DNA from: Actinomycetes bacterium
GTDB lineage: Bacteria; Actinomycetota; Aquicultoria; Aquicultorales; Aquicultoraceae
Assembly (NCBI GenBank): GCA_021794835.1
Contig: JAJYQA010000002.1
Location: forward strand, 1 to 33,264
Direction of reading: 5' to 3'
Length of the DNA: 33,264 bases
Part shown: positions 24,406-32,083 of the stretch, one piece after another
Layout of the letters: each line of letters opens with the position of its first letter
Numbering within the stretch: the first letter of the stretch is position 1
Made by a program: the position numbers and the translations under genes
The notes under the pieces: model-generated
Database searches by the model: none
The model's input: the letters and a program-made list of their open reading frames with translations, nothing else
What the model was told of the DNA's origin: nothing

Positions 24406-25230
24406 ATGTCGGGCGATATCATAAGAACCGAACCCGTGGGGATTTCGTTCCCACGGGATAAGGTAAAAATTAAATTTAAAAATGTCTCATTTTATTACGG
24501 CTCATTTAAAGCCATCGATGATGTCTCTTTTGAGCTTCCCAAAAATCGCGTAACTGCTTTCATTGGTCCATCTGGTTGTGGCAAGTCAACTGTTCTTCGC
24601 ATCATCAACCGTACTAACGAGATAGCGATGAGCACCCGCCTAGAAGGTGAAGTGTTTATCGATGGAGTCAATGTTTACAAAAATGGTACCGACCCGGTGC
24701 TACTTCGTAAGCGTGTCGGCATGGTTTTTCAAAAGCCGAATCCTTTTCCAAAGAGTATTTATGAAAACCTTGCGCTTGGCCCAAAAATCCATGGGACAAA
24801 GAAGAAAAGCGATCTTGATGACTTAGTTGAGGAGACTCTTAGAAAAGCCGCGCTCTGGGATGAGGTTAAGACCACGCTTCATAAATCAGCAATACAGCTC
24901 TCCGGCGGCCAGCAGCAACGGCTATGCATCGCAAGGGCACTGACCATTAAGCCCGAAGTTCTTCTTATGGATGAACCATGCTCGGCACTTGACCCGATAT
25001 CCACCCAAAAAATCGAGGACTTAATCGATACATTAAAGAGCGACTACACTATAGTCATGGTTACTCATAATATGCAGCAGGCGGCGCGTGTTTCTGATTA
25101 CACTGCATTTTTCTTGGTCGAGGAGACTGGCGCTCCAGGACGACTAATCGAGTTTGCCGATACATCAACTGTATTTACTAGGCCAACAAATAAAAAGACC
25201 GAAGATTATATAACCGGGCGTTTCGGCTAA
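24406..25230 (+). CDS. pstB: phosphate ABC transporter ATPase PstB
   Basis: A 274-residue ABC ATPase that powers PstC-PstA. Walker A is GPSGCGKST, the Q-loop is in [10 protein letters not shown] (a PstB hallmark), the signature is LSGGQQQR, Walker B is [12 protein letters not shown], and the switch His is in VTHNMQQA. I chose ATG 24406 because AGGGAG lies 9 bases upstream; ATG 24370 and TTG 24340 are in-frame alternatives that would add 12 or 22 residues. The gene starts a transcript with phoU, apart from pstCA, but it is the only pstB in the window. Confidence 0.93.
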   Translation: MSGDIIRTEPVGISFPRDKVKIKFKNVSFYYGSFKAIDDVSFELPKNRVTAFIGPSGCGKSTVLRIINRTNEIAMSTRLEGEVFIDGVNVYKNGTDPVLLRKRVGMVFQKPNPFPKSIYENLALGPKIHGTKKKSDLDDLVEETLRKAALWDEVKTTLHKSAIQLSGGQQQRLCIARALTIKPEVLLMDEPCSALDPISTQKIEDLIDTLKSDYTIVMVTHNMQQAARVSDYTAFFLVEETGAPGRLIEFADTSTVFTRPTNKKTEDYITGRFG

Positions 25231-25260
25231 GAGATGCCCGATAGAAGGGGTGCTCCATAA

Positions 25261-25893
25261 GTGAGGAAGGGCTTTCATGAAGAGCTCAGTGACCTTCATA
25301 ATTCAGTTTTTAAGATGGGCTGCCTCGTAGAGGAGGCAGTTAAAGATGCCGTCATTTCAATTGGTGATTCTAACCCTGTGCTGGTCGAGAAGGTTATCGC
25401 GGGGGACAATAAAGTCGATCGTATCTTTGACGCAATCGAGAACAACTGCTTCATGATGCTTGCGACTCAGCAGCCAGTTGCAAGGGATCTTCGCCTTATT
25501 GCCTGCAGTATTAGGGTTATAAGTGACCTTGAACGAATGGGGGACCTTGCAATTAACATAGTAAAGTACTCTCCCGGCGCGCACAACGGCGAGCCGCTTT
25601 TGGCCTCAGACATACTTATAGGAATGGGAAACGAGGTCTCGGTTATGATTGCCGAGACTTTGAAGGGGTTTATAGGTCTAGATGTAGATATTGCCGAGCG
25701 AATTGAAGAACTCGACGAAAAAGTAGATGTTATGTACTTAAAGCTATTTGAGCAGCTCTTTGATTGCGGGGGACTAAACGACCTGCGCTCGGCAATTAAG
25801 TCTGCCTTTGTCGGTCGCTATCTTGAGCGCATTGCAGACCACTGCGTAACTATCGCAGAGCGAGTCAACTTCCTTGTCCAGGGGATGGCCTAG
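25261..25893 (+). CDS. phoU: phosphate signalling protein PhoU
   Basis: A 210-residue cytoplasmic protein of two PhoU three-helix bundles. Each carries the metal-binding E/DxxxD pattern, visible as DLERMGDLAINI in the first half and RYLERIADHCVTIAE in the second. PhoU links Pst activity to PhoR and keeps the kinase off when phosphate is plentiful. The GTG start at 25261 has AAGGGGTG upstream and lies 30 bases after pstB. A palindromic terminator follows. Confidence 0.93.
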   Translation: MRKGFHEELSDLHNSVFKMGCLVEEAVKDAVISIGDSNPVLVEKVIAGDNKVDRIFDAIENNCFMMLATQQPVARDLRLIACSIRVISDLERMGDLAINIVKYSPGAHNGEPLLASDILIGMGNEVSVMIAETLKGFIGLDVDIAERIEELDEKVDVMYLKLFEQLFDCGGLNDLRSAIKSAFVGRYLERIADHCVTIAERVNFLVQGMA

Positions 25894-25900
25894 AAAATTT

Positions 25901-25937
25901 CGACATTCGAAATTCGAATGTCGATTTAAAAACTTTT
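25901..25937. terminator. terminator after phoU, possibly bidirectional
   Basis: CGACATTCGAA (25901-25911) and TTCGAATGTCG (25913-25923) form a near-perfect palindrome. It is followed by ATTTAAAAACTTTTT on the plus strand and lies between convergent genes. Confidence 0.65.
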
Positions 25938-25939
25938 TA

Positions 25940-26146
25940 TTATGCCGTTCGTCTGAACATTGGATTTATTGCGCGCTTGCAGCTGCAGCAGAGCGTGTCT
26001 TCAGGATCCCTATATTTCGATAATTTGCAGCCACACCGTCCGCAAAATGCTAACTCCTCGATACGTTTCGGCCCTGCCAGAACCTCTTCCAGAGTCTTGC
26101 CGTTTAGACCGCTAAATGAAATACCGCGAATAATAGAACCCTTCAT
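25940..26146 (-). CDS. small zinc-ribbon protein
   Basis: A 68-residue protein with two cysteine knuckles, CGRCGC at about residues 35-40 and CCSC at about 53-56. This spacing is typical of a zinc ribbon that binds one metal ion. It could bind nucleic acid or another protein; no specific family is recognised. I start at ATG 26146 (MKGSIIRG), ten bases after AAAGG; an in-frame TTG at 26155 is too close to that ribosome site. It follows phoU on the opposite strand. Confidence 0.65.
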   Translation of the reverse strand: MKGSIIRGISFSGLNGKTLEEVLAGPKRIEELAFCGRCGCKLSKYRDPEDTLCCSCKRAINPMFRRTA

Positions 26147-26292
26147 TTGGATCAATCCTTTCTAGATATTGAAACTGCACACTTTTATTAGATCTGGGGC
26201 TCGGTTCTTTCCGTGTTTTTTCCCGAAAAATGTTCCCCTAAACCTGGTTATTAAGAGTTTTTTTAGTTGCCCAAAGGGCTATTGTTTGCTAG

Positions 26293-26373
26293 CTGGCAAA
26301 ACATCTAGCTATCTAATCCAAAATAGCGATGTTTTAAGTTGCCAGTGCTGCAGCTTTGCAGTGCCGCAAAGCT
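26293..26373. other. long imperfect hairpin plus second hairpin next to the STAS gene
   Basis: CTGGCAA/TTGCCAG, AACATC/GATGTT and GCTAT/ATAGC nest into one hairpin (26293-26345) with a 5-base bulge. AGCTTTGC/GCAAAGCT (26352-26373) forms a second that touches the STAS stop codon. Neither has a poly-T tail. This could be the mRNA 3' end of the STAS gene or a separate RNA. Confidence 0.4.
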
Positions 26374-26711
26374 TACATGAATACCTTATCCAACCCCGTG
26401 ACCTCAAAAATTCTTTTAATGTTTGGTTTTGCGCTTCTAACCTTAACCGACGATATACCGCCTAGGCGTTTCCTTAGTCTGATAAGTAGCCGCAAGAAGT
26501 AGCTGTCGGCGAAGTTAAGCCCGCCAAGGTCGAAGATAATCCTGCTTACGCCATCTAGATTTTTCACGAGAGCCTGCCTAAGTTTGGAACTGCCGAAAAG
26601 GTCAGCCTCTCCGGAAAGTGTGACGTAGAGGGTACCGTCATGCTGCTCGATACTAAACACAATATTTGCCTCGGTTAAGTTGTTTTTGCGTCTCGGTAAA
26701 CTTTCACCCAT
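26373..26711 (-). CDS. STAS-domain protein (anti-sigma-factor antagonist type)
   Basis: A 112-residue single STAS domain, the SpoIIAA/RsbV fold. The central strand and phosphorylation loop read IIFDLGGLNFADSYFLRLLIRL, where the usual motif is DLSGVxFxDSSGL; the Asp-Ser pair is kept (ADS). STAS antagonists bind anti-sigma kinases and free an alternative sigma factor. No kinase, phosphatase or sigma gene is adjacent, so the partner lies elsewhere. The start ATG 26711 has only a weak ribosome site (GTGAG). Confidence 0.75.
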   Translation of the reverse strand: MGESLPRRKNNLTEANIVFSIEQHDGTLYVTLSGEADLFGSSKLRQALVKNLDGVSRIIFDLGGLNFADSYFLRLLIRLRKRLGGISSVKVRSAKPNIKRIFEVTGLDKVFM

Positions 26712-26853
26712 AATTTCTCACGCCTAAGCTAGTATATGCCCATTTTTCTTGTGCGTTGCTGCTAGCTGGGCAATCCATTGAAGCTTGTCGCGAGACAAAT
26801 ATAAAGCTATACTGGTCAACAGCGCGTTTTTTTAAAACGGCAGGTGATATTTA

Positions 26854-27666
26854 TTGAGTGAAATTAGGGTCGGCGGCCAAGCTTTTGGCGACGGCGTTTT
26901 GATGAGATCAAAAAAATACTGGGCACTGGTTCGGGAAGACGGCTCAACTGAGTTTGGTTCCGTGACGTCATGGCTTGACCATCATCCCAAGTGGAACATA
27001 TTCTTTATCCGCTCAATTATCTCGTTTATCGAGATGATAAAGTTTGGATTTAAAACCTACACGAAGATGCCAGCTGCCAATAACCGCAAACTGCTCTTCT
27101 GGATGGGTATCTATGTTGCGGTAACGCTGCCGCTATCCATCTTGCTGAGAACCTGGATTGGTGATGGTATTCTAGTAAACACGGCGTTTCAATTCTTCTG
27201 CTTTATGGCGGCCCTTTGGGCGCTGAGCCGGGGAATGAGCGGCAGAGTCTGGTCGTTCCACGGCGCGGAGCACAAAGCTGTAAATGCGTACGAAGAGGGC
27301 AAAGACCTAAACAATCCCGCGGCTATCCAGAGCTGCTCAAGAGTGCACCCAAGATGTGGGACGAACCTCGTGTTCATACTCTTAGTTTTGATGGCGCTTT
27401 ACTTTCCTTATCCGGAAGCCAAGCTAAACGTTCTTTTCACGGGCTTTTACACGTTGTTTTCGCTGGCAATATCGCTTGAGCTCTTTCGCCAGCTGGTGAG
27501 ATTCCCGAAGTCCATCATAACAAGGATTGTGCTCTTTGGCGGACGTCTCCTGCAAAAGTTTGTAACCACCAGGGAGCCTGATGATGGGCAGGTAGCTATA
27601 GCATCTAAAGCACTTCAGTTGGTTTTAGCTCTTGAGTCGATGGATGAGGCTAAAGCAAGGAGCTAA
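26854..27666 (+). CDS. DUF1385/YqhQ family membrane protein
   Basis: A 270-residue membrane protein of the DUF1385 family. The family hallmark HGAEHKAVNAYEEG...HPRCGTN at about residues 139-170 is intact, with conserved His, Cys and acidic residues that suggest metal binding. About four to five hydrophobic segments flank it (about 49-70, 85-105, 110-130, 172-190, 195-215). Biochemical function is not established for the family. The TTG start at 26854 follows AGGTGA. A perfect terminator lies about 35 bases after the stop. Confidence 0.85.
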   Translation: MSEIRVGGQAFGDGVLMRSKKYWALVREDGSTEFGSVTSWLDHHPKWNIFFIRSIISFIEMIKFGFKTYTKMPAANNRKLLFWMGIYVAVTLPLSILLRTWIGDGILVNTAFQFFCFMAALWALSRGMSGRVWSFHGAEHKAVNAYEEGKDLNNPAAIQSCSRVHPRCGTNLVFILLVLMALYFPYPEAKLNVLFTGFYTLFSLAISLELFRQLVRFPKSIITRIVLFGGRLLQKFVTTREPDDGQVAIASKALQLVLALESMDEAKARS

Positions 27667-27700
27667 GCAATCAGGTTAATATAGAAATAAAGTGAAAATA

Positions 27701-27730
27701 AAGTCGGTTGGCTAGCCAACCGACTTTTTG
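27701..27730 (+). terminator. rho-independent terminator
   Basis: A perfect palindrome at 27701-27726 (core GTCGGTTGGCTAGCCAACCGAC) is followed by further T residues (five T in all); it terminates the YqhQ gene. Confidence 0.85.
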
Positions 27731-27798
27731 GTTAGAAGCAGAATTCCAGTAGTGCACTTCGTAGCTAAAATTGGTAGAATGATATGGGAGGGGTGTCT

Positions 27799-28155
27799 AT
27801 GAGGGATATTAAATTTAGGGCACTTGATGGGTTTGGTAATTGGAGGTTCTCTGACGATATTGGTCTAGATACGCTCTTCAACAGGCTAGAGTATGAACTC
27901 CTGGAGGAAACTCTAGGCCAATTCACGGGCATTAAAGATATCAACGGAGCAGAGGTCTGGGAGGGTGATATTCTAAAAGCCACTCAGGAGACGCCAACGT
28001 TTGACAGCAGGATAAAAGGCACTGTCGAATATTTAGGCGAGCATGCTTGTTGGGTCTTGATGATCAAGAGTCACGTTGAATTTATGCCCCTTCATCAACT
28101 CTTTGATCTTGAGAAGATTGGTAATATCTACGAGAACCCTGAGCTGAGACCCTAG
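27799..28155 (+). CDS. YopX-family protein (phage-type)
   Basis: A 118-residue YopX-like protein. Family marks are the opening RDIKFRALDGFGNW, the central QFTGIKDINGAEVWEGDIL and the C-terminal IGNIYENPEL. YopX proteins are common in phages and prophages; their function is unknown. The first in-frame ATG at 27784 lacks a ribosome site; ATG 27799 follows GGGAGGGG. No other phage gene is nearby, so it looks like a lone acquired gene. Confidence 0.85.
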   Translation: MRDIKFRALDGFGNWRFSDDIGLDTLFNRLEYELLEETLGQFTGIKDINGAEVWEGDILKATQETPTFDSRIKGTVEYLGEHACWVLMIKSHVEFMPLHQLFDLEKIGNIYENPELRP

Positions 28156-28241
28156 GCTAAGGAGACGCCTTGCCAGTAGGTCTTAGATAATTCGCGCCCT
28201 AAGATCTCAGCTAACAAGGCTCTCACTACGGCTGTAAATTG

Positions 28242-28688
28242 CTAAGCTGCCTCTGGGTGAGCACCAGATATTTTAACCAATCCCAGGGATCGTAGTATGG
28301 TTGCTATATCAAGATAGGTTGTGTAGTTGACGATTTTACCTTTGCTTATTCTAAAAACAAGGCAAGAGTCTATATTTATTTTGTTACCGGTAGGTTCATA
28401 ACCTAGAAATTGTCCGGTTTGCGTCCCAGTCTCGTTAAATTCCAGAACGGCGATGTCGCCATCGATATGAAGGTCATTAATCTTTATTTGAGCATCCGGG
28501 AATCCGCTAAAGAGGTCTTGGAACCTGTCGTAAACATAATTCCATCCTTTAAGTGCTTCCCTAACCGGCCCCTGATAAAGGATGGCATCTTCAGAATACA
28601 TGGATTTCATACGGTCCATATCTTTGGCATTCCACGCGTCTACCCATTGCTCGACCATATTTTGGATTTGGATATCACTCTTTTTCAT
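28242..28688 (-). CDS. SnoaL-like (NTF2-fold) protein
   Basis: A 148-residue protein with the SnoaL-like ester-cyclase pattern: VDAWNAKDMDRMKSMYSEDAILY at the start, F-x-G-F-P-D-A-x-I-x-I in the middle, E-x-x-x-T-G-T-Q-T-G-x-F-L-G, then FRISKGKIV and YLD. This small cone fold binds ligands or catalyses cyclisation; many members have no known substrate. ATG 28688 follows AAAGGAG. It lies downstream of and on the same strand as DUF1641 but about 100 bases away. Confidence 0.75.
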   Translation of the reverse strand: MKKSDIQIQNMVEQWVDAWNAKDMDRMKSMYSEDAILYQGPVREALKGWNYVYDRFQDLFSGFPDAQIKINDLHIDGDIAVLEFNETGTQTGQFLGYEPTGNKINIDSCLVFRISKGKIVNYTTYLDIATILRSLGLVKISGAHPEAA

Positions 28689-28788
28689 GAATACTCCTTT
28701 CAATAGTCTGGTCTCTTATCTCATGCGGATATACCCCATTATATTTTCCCAAAACTAAAATCGTATAGGAGTATTTGTTTGGTTGAAT

Positions 28789-29346
28789 TTATAGCTTTTC
28801 TAGCAGACCGGGGAGGTGCCTGGAGAGGGCCAGAATGAACTTTAAGCTCTCCTGTACCTGCGGGTCGCGAAGCTCCCTTAAAAGGGCGATTAAGCTGATC
28901 TGCCGGGTGTCTTTTCTTGCCTCAAGCGCTGATTCGCGAACTACCTCCAGCATTTGATCTCCAGTCATTGCAAGCGATAATACCGGCGAAAGAGAGCGTG
29001 TCACCAGAGAAGTGGTTAAGGATTGCATTATGGCATTAGCGAAACCACCAATCTCCACCAGAGTTGCGAGAGTTCCCCCTTCTTCCAGCGTTTTTATAGC
29101 TCCAAGAGACCGCTCAAGACTTCCAGCTGCCTGGGCTGTGCTGGCTAACAAGTTTTTTACTTCATCATTGTTGATTACATCGATCAATTCGGACAACTGC
29201 GCCACTGTTGTTGTCAATCGTTGGATGATCTCTGGCGTCAAGGAATCCAATCCCGCAGTTAATAATCCAACTGCCTCCTCGACCCGACTAGATGGGGTAG
29301 CTGATGTTTCCTGATCAGACTTTTTCTCGCTATTGTCTTCGGGCAT
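28789..29346 (-). CDS. DUF1641 protein of a sulfur-oxidoreductase cluster
   Basis: A 185-residue, mostly helical protein of the DUF1641 family, which commonly sits beside sulfide:quinone-oxidoreductase-like or heterodisulfide-reductase genes. The acidic N-terminal 20 residues look disordered; the rest forms amphipathic helices with ALARHLP-like C-terminal repeats. Function is unknown; a scaffold or partner role for the flavoprotein is inferred from context. I chose ATG 29346, seven bases after GGAGGT. The gene overlaps the end of the SQR-like coding region by no bases but follows it directly. Confidence 0.75.
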   Translation of the reverse strand: MPEDNSEKKSDQETSATPSSRVEEAVGLLTAGLDSLTPEIIQRLTTTVAQLSELIDVINNDEVKNLLASTAQAAGSLERSLGAIKTLEEGGTLATLVEIGGFANAIMQSLTTSLVTRSLSPVLSLAMTGDQMLEVVRESALEARKDTRQISLIALLRELRDPQVQESLKFILALSRHLPGLLEKL

Positions 29347-29357
29347 GCGCATACCTC

Positions 29358-30500
29358 CTATAACAGGCCCCGGGCAGATAACCAATACATCTCGTTAAAG
29401 GCCAATTTAAACCAATGAATCATTTCGGTAGGCCGCGTTGGCGCTGGGGGCTTAGTATAACTAAAGACGATATATGTAGCTTTGTCAAGCCCGGCCTCCA
29501 CAAAACAGAATACCTTGCCATCATAGAAATAATTTGGCGCCAATCCCCCTAACTCGGCAATCACGTTCTCTGCTACTACATCAGCCTCATAGTGAGCAGT
29601 TGAGCCAGCTTTGGAAATAGGCAGATTAGTTGCGTCACCTACAACATAGATATTCGAGTGGTCATCTGCTTTTAAGGTATAGCGGTTTGTAGGGATAAAC
29701 CCATCCTCGTCACCTAAACCTGACTCTCGCACCACTTGCGCTCCCCGGTGAGCCGGAATAGAGATGAGGATATCAAAAGGAACCTGGCTGCCTTCCAGGG
29801 TATTTATCACTTTTTTCTGTGGATCTACCGACTCTATATTAAAGAAAGTTTCTGAGTTGATTCCCCGCGCCTCAAACTCCGGCGCAGCCCAGTTAGCTAC
29901 GGGCTCCAGGGAATGCAGCCTTCCGATAGGGTAGGTGTAGGTCAGGTTCACTTTATCCCGTATGCCTACCCCCCGGTATAAGTCATCCAGTAAAAAGGTA
30001 ATCTCCAGTGGAGCCACCGGACACTTGTGTGGTACGTCAACCGTTAAAACAATGCTGCCGCCGGTAAAGTTTATAAGCTTGTCCCGCAGCTTCTCTGCAC
30101 CATCTGCCGTATAGAAGTTATCTGCCGCCTCGGCCAATCCAGGAACGGTTGTAAAGTCAGGGTAGGATCCAGTTGCAATTACCAGAATATCGTACAGTAG
30201 CGATTTGCCGCTCGCAGTGGTAACCGTGTTTGTACTGGGGTCGATTTTGGCAGCTGGATCAACAAGCAAATTTATTTCTGGCACAAGCAAGCTCTTCTGC
30301 GGCCGGGTATAATCCTTAATCCGCGCGTGGTTGATCGCTACAAATAGAAAAGCTGGCTGGTAAACATGATCTGCTGCAGCAGTAACCTGAGTTACGTTTA
30401 CCTCACCGTGGTTAATCTCCTCTCGCAAAGTTCGGGCAAGGTGGTTGGCGACCATGGTCCCACCGGTGCCACCACCCACAATTACAACGCTTTTACTCAA
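29358..30500 (-). CDS. SQR-like FAD-dependent pyridine nucleotide-disulfide oxidoreductase
   Basis: A 380-residue flavoprotein of the sulfide:quinone oxidoreductase family. The N-terminal Rossmann motif is VVIVGGGTGGTMVANHLA, a second FAD motif is ATGSYPD near residue 110, and VGDATN near 288 binds the flavin. Cys160 in HKCPVAPLE matches a conserved SQR cysteine, and Cys332 in FCFVEAG could be its partner. The third cysteine found in classic SQRs near 128 is absent. It may oxidise sulfide or a persulfide and pass electrons to quinone. The C-terminal amphipathic segment (WFKLAFNEMYW) suits membrane association. It lies in a run with TusA and DsrE. Confidence 0.85.
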   Translation of the reverse strand: MSKSVVIVGGGTGGTMVANHLARTLREEINHGEVNVTQVTAAADHVYQPAFLFVAINHARIKDYTRPQKSLLVPEINLLVDPAAKIDPSTNTVTTASGKSLLYDILVIATGSYPDFTTVPGLAEAADNFYTADGAEKLRDKLINFTGGSIVLTVDVPHKCPVAPLEITFLLDDLYRGVGIRDKVNLTYTYPIGRLHSLEPVANWAAPEFEARGINSETFFNIESVDPQKKVINTLEGSQVPFDILISIPAHRGAQVVRESGLGDEDGFIPTNRYTLKADDHSNIYVVGDATNLPISKAGSTAHYEADVVAENVIAELGGLAPNYFYDGKVFCFVEAGLDKATYIVFSYTKPPAPTRPTEMIHWFKLAFNEMYWLSARGLL

Positions 30501-30512
30501 CCATCTCTCCTC

Positions 30513-30746
30513 CTACTTAACCTTCTTGACGGCAATACGCCAGTACCCGCCGGCTTCGTCCTTCTCGCTATAAACAAGCTCGTGGCCTACTTTCTTGACC
30601 CATTCTGGAATATCCTTTGCCGAGCCCTGATCAGATGACAGTACCTCGATAGTCTGACCTACCTCGGCTGTCCTAATGGTCTTAATGAGCTCCATTAGCG
30701 GACCCGGGCAGTAAGAGCCGCGTGCATCTACAACTTTATCGGGCAT
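30513..30746 (-). CDS. TusA-like sulfur carrier
   Basis: A 77-residue TusA family protein. The signature CPGPL contains the sulfur-carrying Cys13 (SYCPGPLMEL). TusA-like proteins receive persulfide sulfur and deliver it to other proteins. It sits between DsrE and the flavoprotein, as in sulfur-trafficking clusters, so I infer a carrier role for that module rather than tRNA thiolation. A strong ribosome site lies upstream. Confidence 0.9.
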   Translation of the reverse strand: MPDKVVDARGSYCPGPLMELIKTIRTAEVGQTIEVLSSDQGSAKDIPEWVKKVGHELVYSEKDEAGGYWRIAVKKVK

Positions 30747-30798
30747 AATGTTGCCTCCTTTGCTTTACGTTGCCTTAGCTTTCGCTAATACGTGTCGG

Positions 30799-31197
30799 CT
30801 ATACCGTTACGATTTGAGCCCCTTCGGCCATGCCGAAGAAAGCAACCACACCCACAACGTCTTCGATCATGTCCAAAAAGTCTTCACGTTTCCAACCCAT
30901 AAGGTCTGCAGCTAAGGCACAGATATATACCTTAAGCTCTCCCAGCTCTTTGGCATCTTCGAGCATCTTATAGTACAAGTCGACCTTTTTCTCTAGGATT
31001 ACCTTTCCCATCTCGGTAAATACAAAATCCTGCTTCTCGACAGTATCTTTACGAAACATTTTTGTAGCGCCCATTGTGACAAAGATGTTGACGTCCATAC
31101 CTGATGTAGCAGCAACACTACCCATCATGGCGGCGGCGTGTAACTTCTCTAGCTCTGGAGACATCAGCACGAGGGCTAACTTCGGTGCATTTGCCAT
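30799..31197 (-). CDS. DsrE-family sulfur-transfer protein
   Basis: A 132-residue DsrE/DsrF/TusD-like protein. The family's beta-alpha fold is recognisable in KLALVLMSPEL, NIFVTMGAT and VYICALAADLMGW. The single conserved Cys in ICALAA is the expected persulfide site. GMAEGAQIVTV forms the final strand. I chose ATG 31197 (MANAPK), with GGGAGGGGG upstream; an earlier in-frame start would add seven residues encoded by that ribosome site. It is the first gene of the sulfur cluster DsrE-TusA-SQR-DUF1641. Confidence 0.85.
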   Translation of the reverse strand: MANAPKLALVLMSPELEKLHAAAMMGSVAATSGMDVNIFVTMGATKMFRKDTVEKQDFVFTEMGKVILEKKVDLYYKMLEDAKELGELKVYICALAADLMGWKREDFLDMIEDVVGVVAFFGMAEGAQIVTV

Positions 31198-31327
31198 TAC
31201 TTTTCCCCCTCCCAACACCTAGGCTTACTGCCTTGCCGGTTATGAATCAGCTGCGCCCACATCTCGATATTTTTAATTTACTAATACGTGTAACAGTAAC
31301 TTATATACCCAATAGAAGCACTGTTGC

Positions 31328-31420
31328 TACAAGACCCTTACCGAAGGCGTGAAAGTTGAATTTGAGGTCCAGATGGAGGCTAAAGGTGCTCGTGCGTCCA
31401 ATGTCACCGTTATCAGGTAG
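31328..31420 (+). pseudogene. C-terminal remnant of a cold-shock protein gene
   Basis: Thirty codons read YKTLTEGVKVEFEVQMEAKG and continue to SNVTVIR before TAG. This is the C-terminal half of CspA-type cold-shock proteins (usual form ...TLTEGQKVEFEV...NV). The N-terminal RNA-binding motifs (KWFN, GFGFI, VHF) are missing and a stop lies at 31313-31315 in the same frame, so it is a decayed fragment. A hairpin with a T-rich tail follows, probably the old terminator. Confidence 0.8.
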
Positions 31421-31440
31421 CAAATAGTTCAGCATTAAGT

Positions 31441-31470
31441 ATCTGCTAGAAATAGCAGGTATTTTATTTG
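31441..31470 (+). terminator. terminator behind the cold-shock remnant
   Basis: ATCTGCTA (31441-31448) and TAGCAGGT (31453-31460) pair with a GAAA tetraloop, followed by ATTTTATTTG. Confidence 0.6.
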
Positions 31471-31524
31471 TAAATTTATTGGTAAAGGGACACCTACTAC
31501 TCCCAACCATAAAAGATACTGGTG

Positions 31525-31533
31525 TGGTATAAT
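31525..31533 (+). promoter_or_regulatory. extended -10 promoter
   Basis: TGGTATAAT matches the extended -10 consensus TGnTATAAT exactly. It lies 148 bases before the small gene at 31682. Confidence 0.6.
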
Positions 31534-31540
31534 AATGATA

Positions 31541-31606
31541 TAGGTGCTTCGTTGGAAAGCTACGACGGATATGGGGCTCTTAGGTAAAGGAGCCACGCCC
31601 TTTTTT
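31541..31606 (+). promoter_or_regulatory. structured leader with hairpin and poly-T tract
   Basis: Just after the extended -10 site, GGCTC (31575-31579) and GAGCC (31590-31594) form a hairpin, then ACGCCC and TTTTTT. TCGT/ACGA can pair upstream. This may be a transcription attenuator or riboswitch for the small gene. I could not match it to a known class. Confidence 0.35.
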
Positions 31607-31681
31607 CATAGAACCATCTGGATTAACACTAACGTTCTCGCAGTTTAGAGAATCCGACCAGCCTATAGAAAGGAGTTGCAG

Positions 31682-31843
31682 ATGAGGATCACTCATGAAA
31701 ACGGCAAGAAATATCGCGCTTACAGCCCCGAGGAGTTCTTTAAATCCCCTGAAAATCCACAAACGCTCTTTAGCCTGAACAAATCTACGCTTGAGCATCA
31801 CAGCGAAAGAGTATTACGTGAAAAAACCCCTAAGGAAAACTAG
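31682..31843 (+). CDS. small protein of unknown function (53 residues)
   Basis: ATG follows AGAAAGGAGTTGCAG. The product starts MRITHENGKKYRAYSPEEFF and ends REKTPKEN: charged, hydrophilic, without cysteines or a membrane segment. It has no family I know. The ribosome site, sensible composition and upstream promoter support a real gene. A 14-bp hairpin follows. Confidence 0.5.
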   Translation: MRITHENGKKYRAYSPEEFFKSPENPQTLFSLNKSTLEHHSERVLREKTPKEN

Positions 31844-31847
31844 CGGA

Positions 31848-31973
31848 ATGGCGGAAACCATAAAGCCCCGTCATTCAACGGGGCTTTATGGAGCTGCCCT
31901 AAGTGGACGGTATTCAAACTATGAGTTGCTGGAGGAGCTGGCAAAGTTCATCTTTGAATTGTCTTTCGAATAA
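31848..31973 (+). CDS. possible 41-residue small protein
   Basis: The frame from ATG 31848 runs across the hairpin and ends ELLEELAKFIFELSFE, an amphipathic helix that looks coding-like. AAGGA lies 11 or more bases upstream, an imperfect ribosome site. It may be translated after the 53-residue gene or be chance. Confidence 0.25.
   Translation: MAETIKPRHSTGLYGAALSGRYSNYELLEELAKFIFELSFE
31858..31891. terminator. strong hairpin after the 53-residue gene
   Basis: CCATAAAGCCCCGT (31858-31871) and ACGGGGCTTTATGG (31878-31891) form a perfect 14-bp stem with a 6-base loop. No T run follows, so termination is uncertain. Confidence 0.5.
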
Positions 31974-32083
31974 TAGCAGAATTGATTAAGGAGGCCGAGA
32001 GGTGTGTCGAGATGCAGTTCCGGCAAAGGCAGGGTAAAGGAAATTAGGAGTATTGCATTTGGCATGGACTTAAACACAAAGCC

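Noticed and set aside
26169-26465. 98-residue plus-strand frame
   Set aside because: It is antisense to the STAS gene in part, lacks a ribosome site, and its composition is not protein-like.
27799-28155. Prophage around the YopX-like gene
   Set aside because: No integrase, structural, lysis or replication gene and no attachment repeats are visible nearby.
31301-31510. 69-residue minus-strand frame
   Set aside because: It is the antisense of the cold-shock remnant and its terminator.
31541-31606. Cyclic-di-GMP (GEMM) riboswitch
   Set aside because: GGAAAGCTACG and a GAGCCACGCC tail are reminiscent, but the 5' half with its AAACC element is missing.
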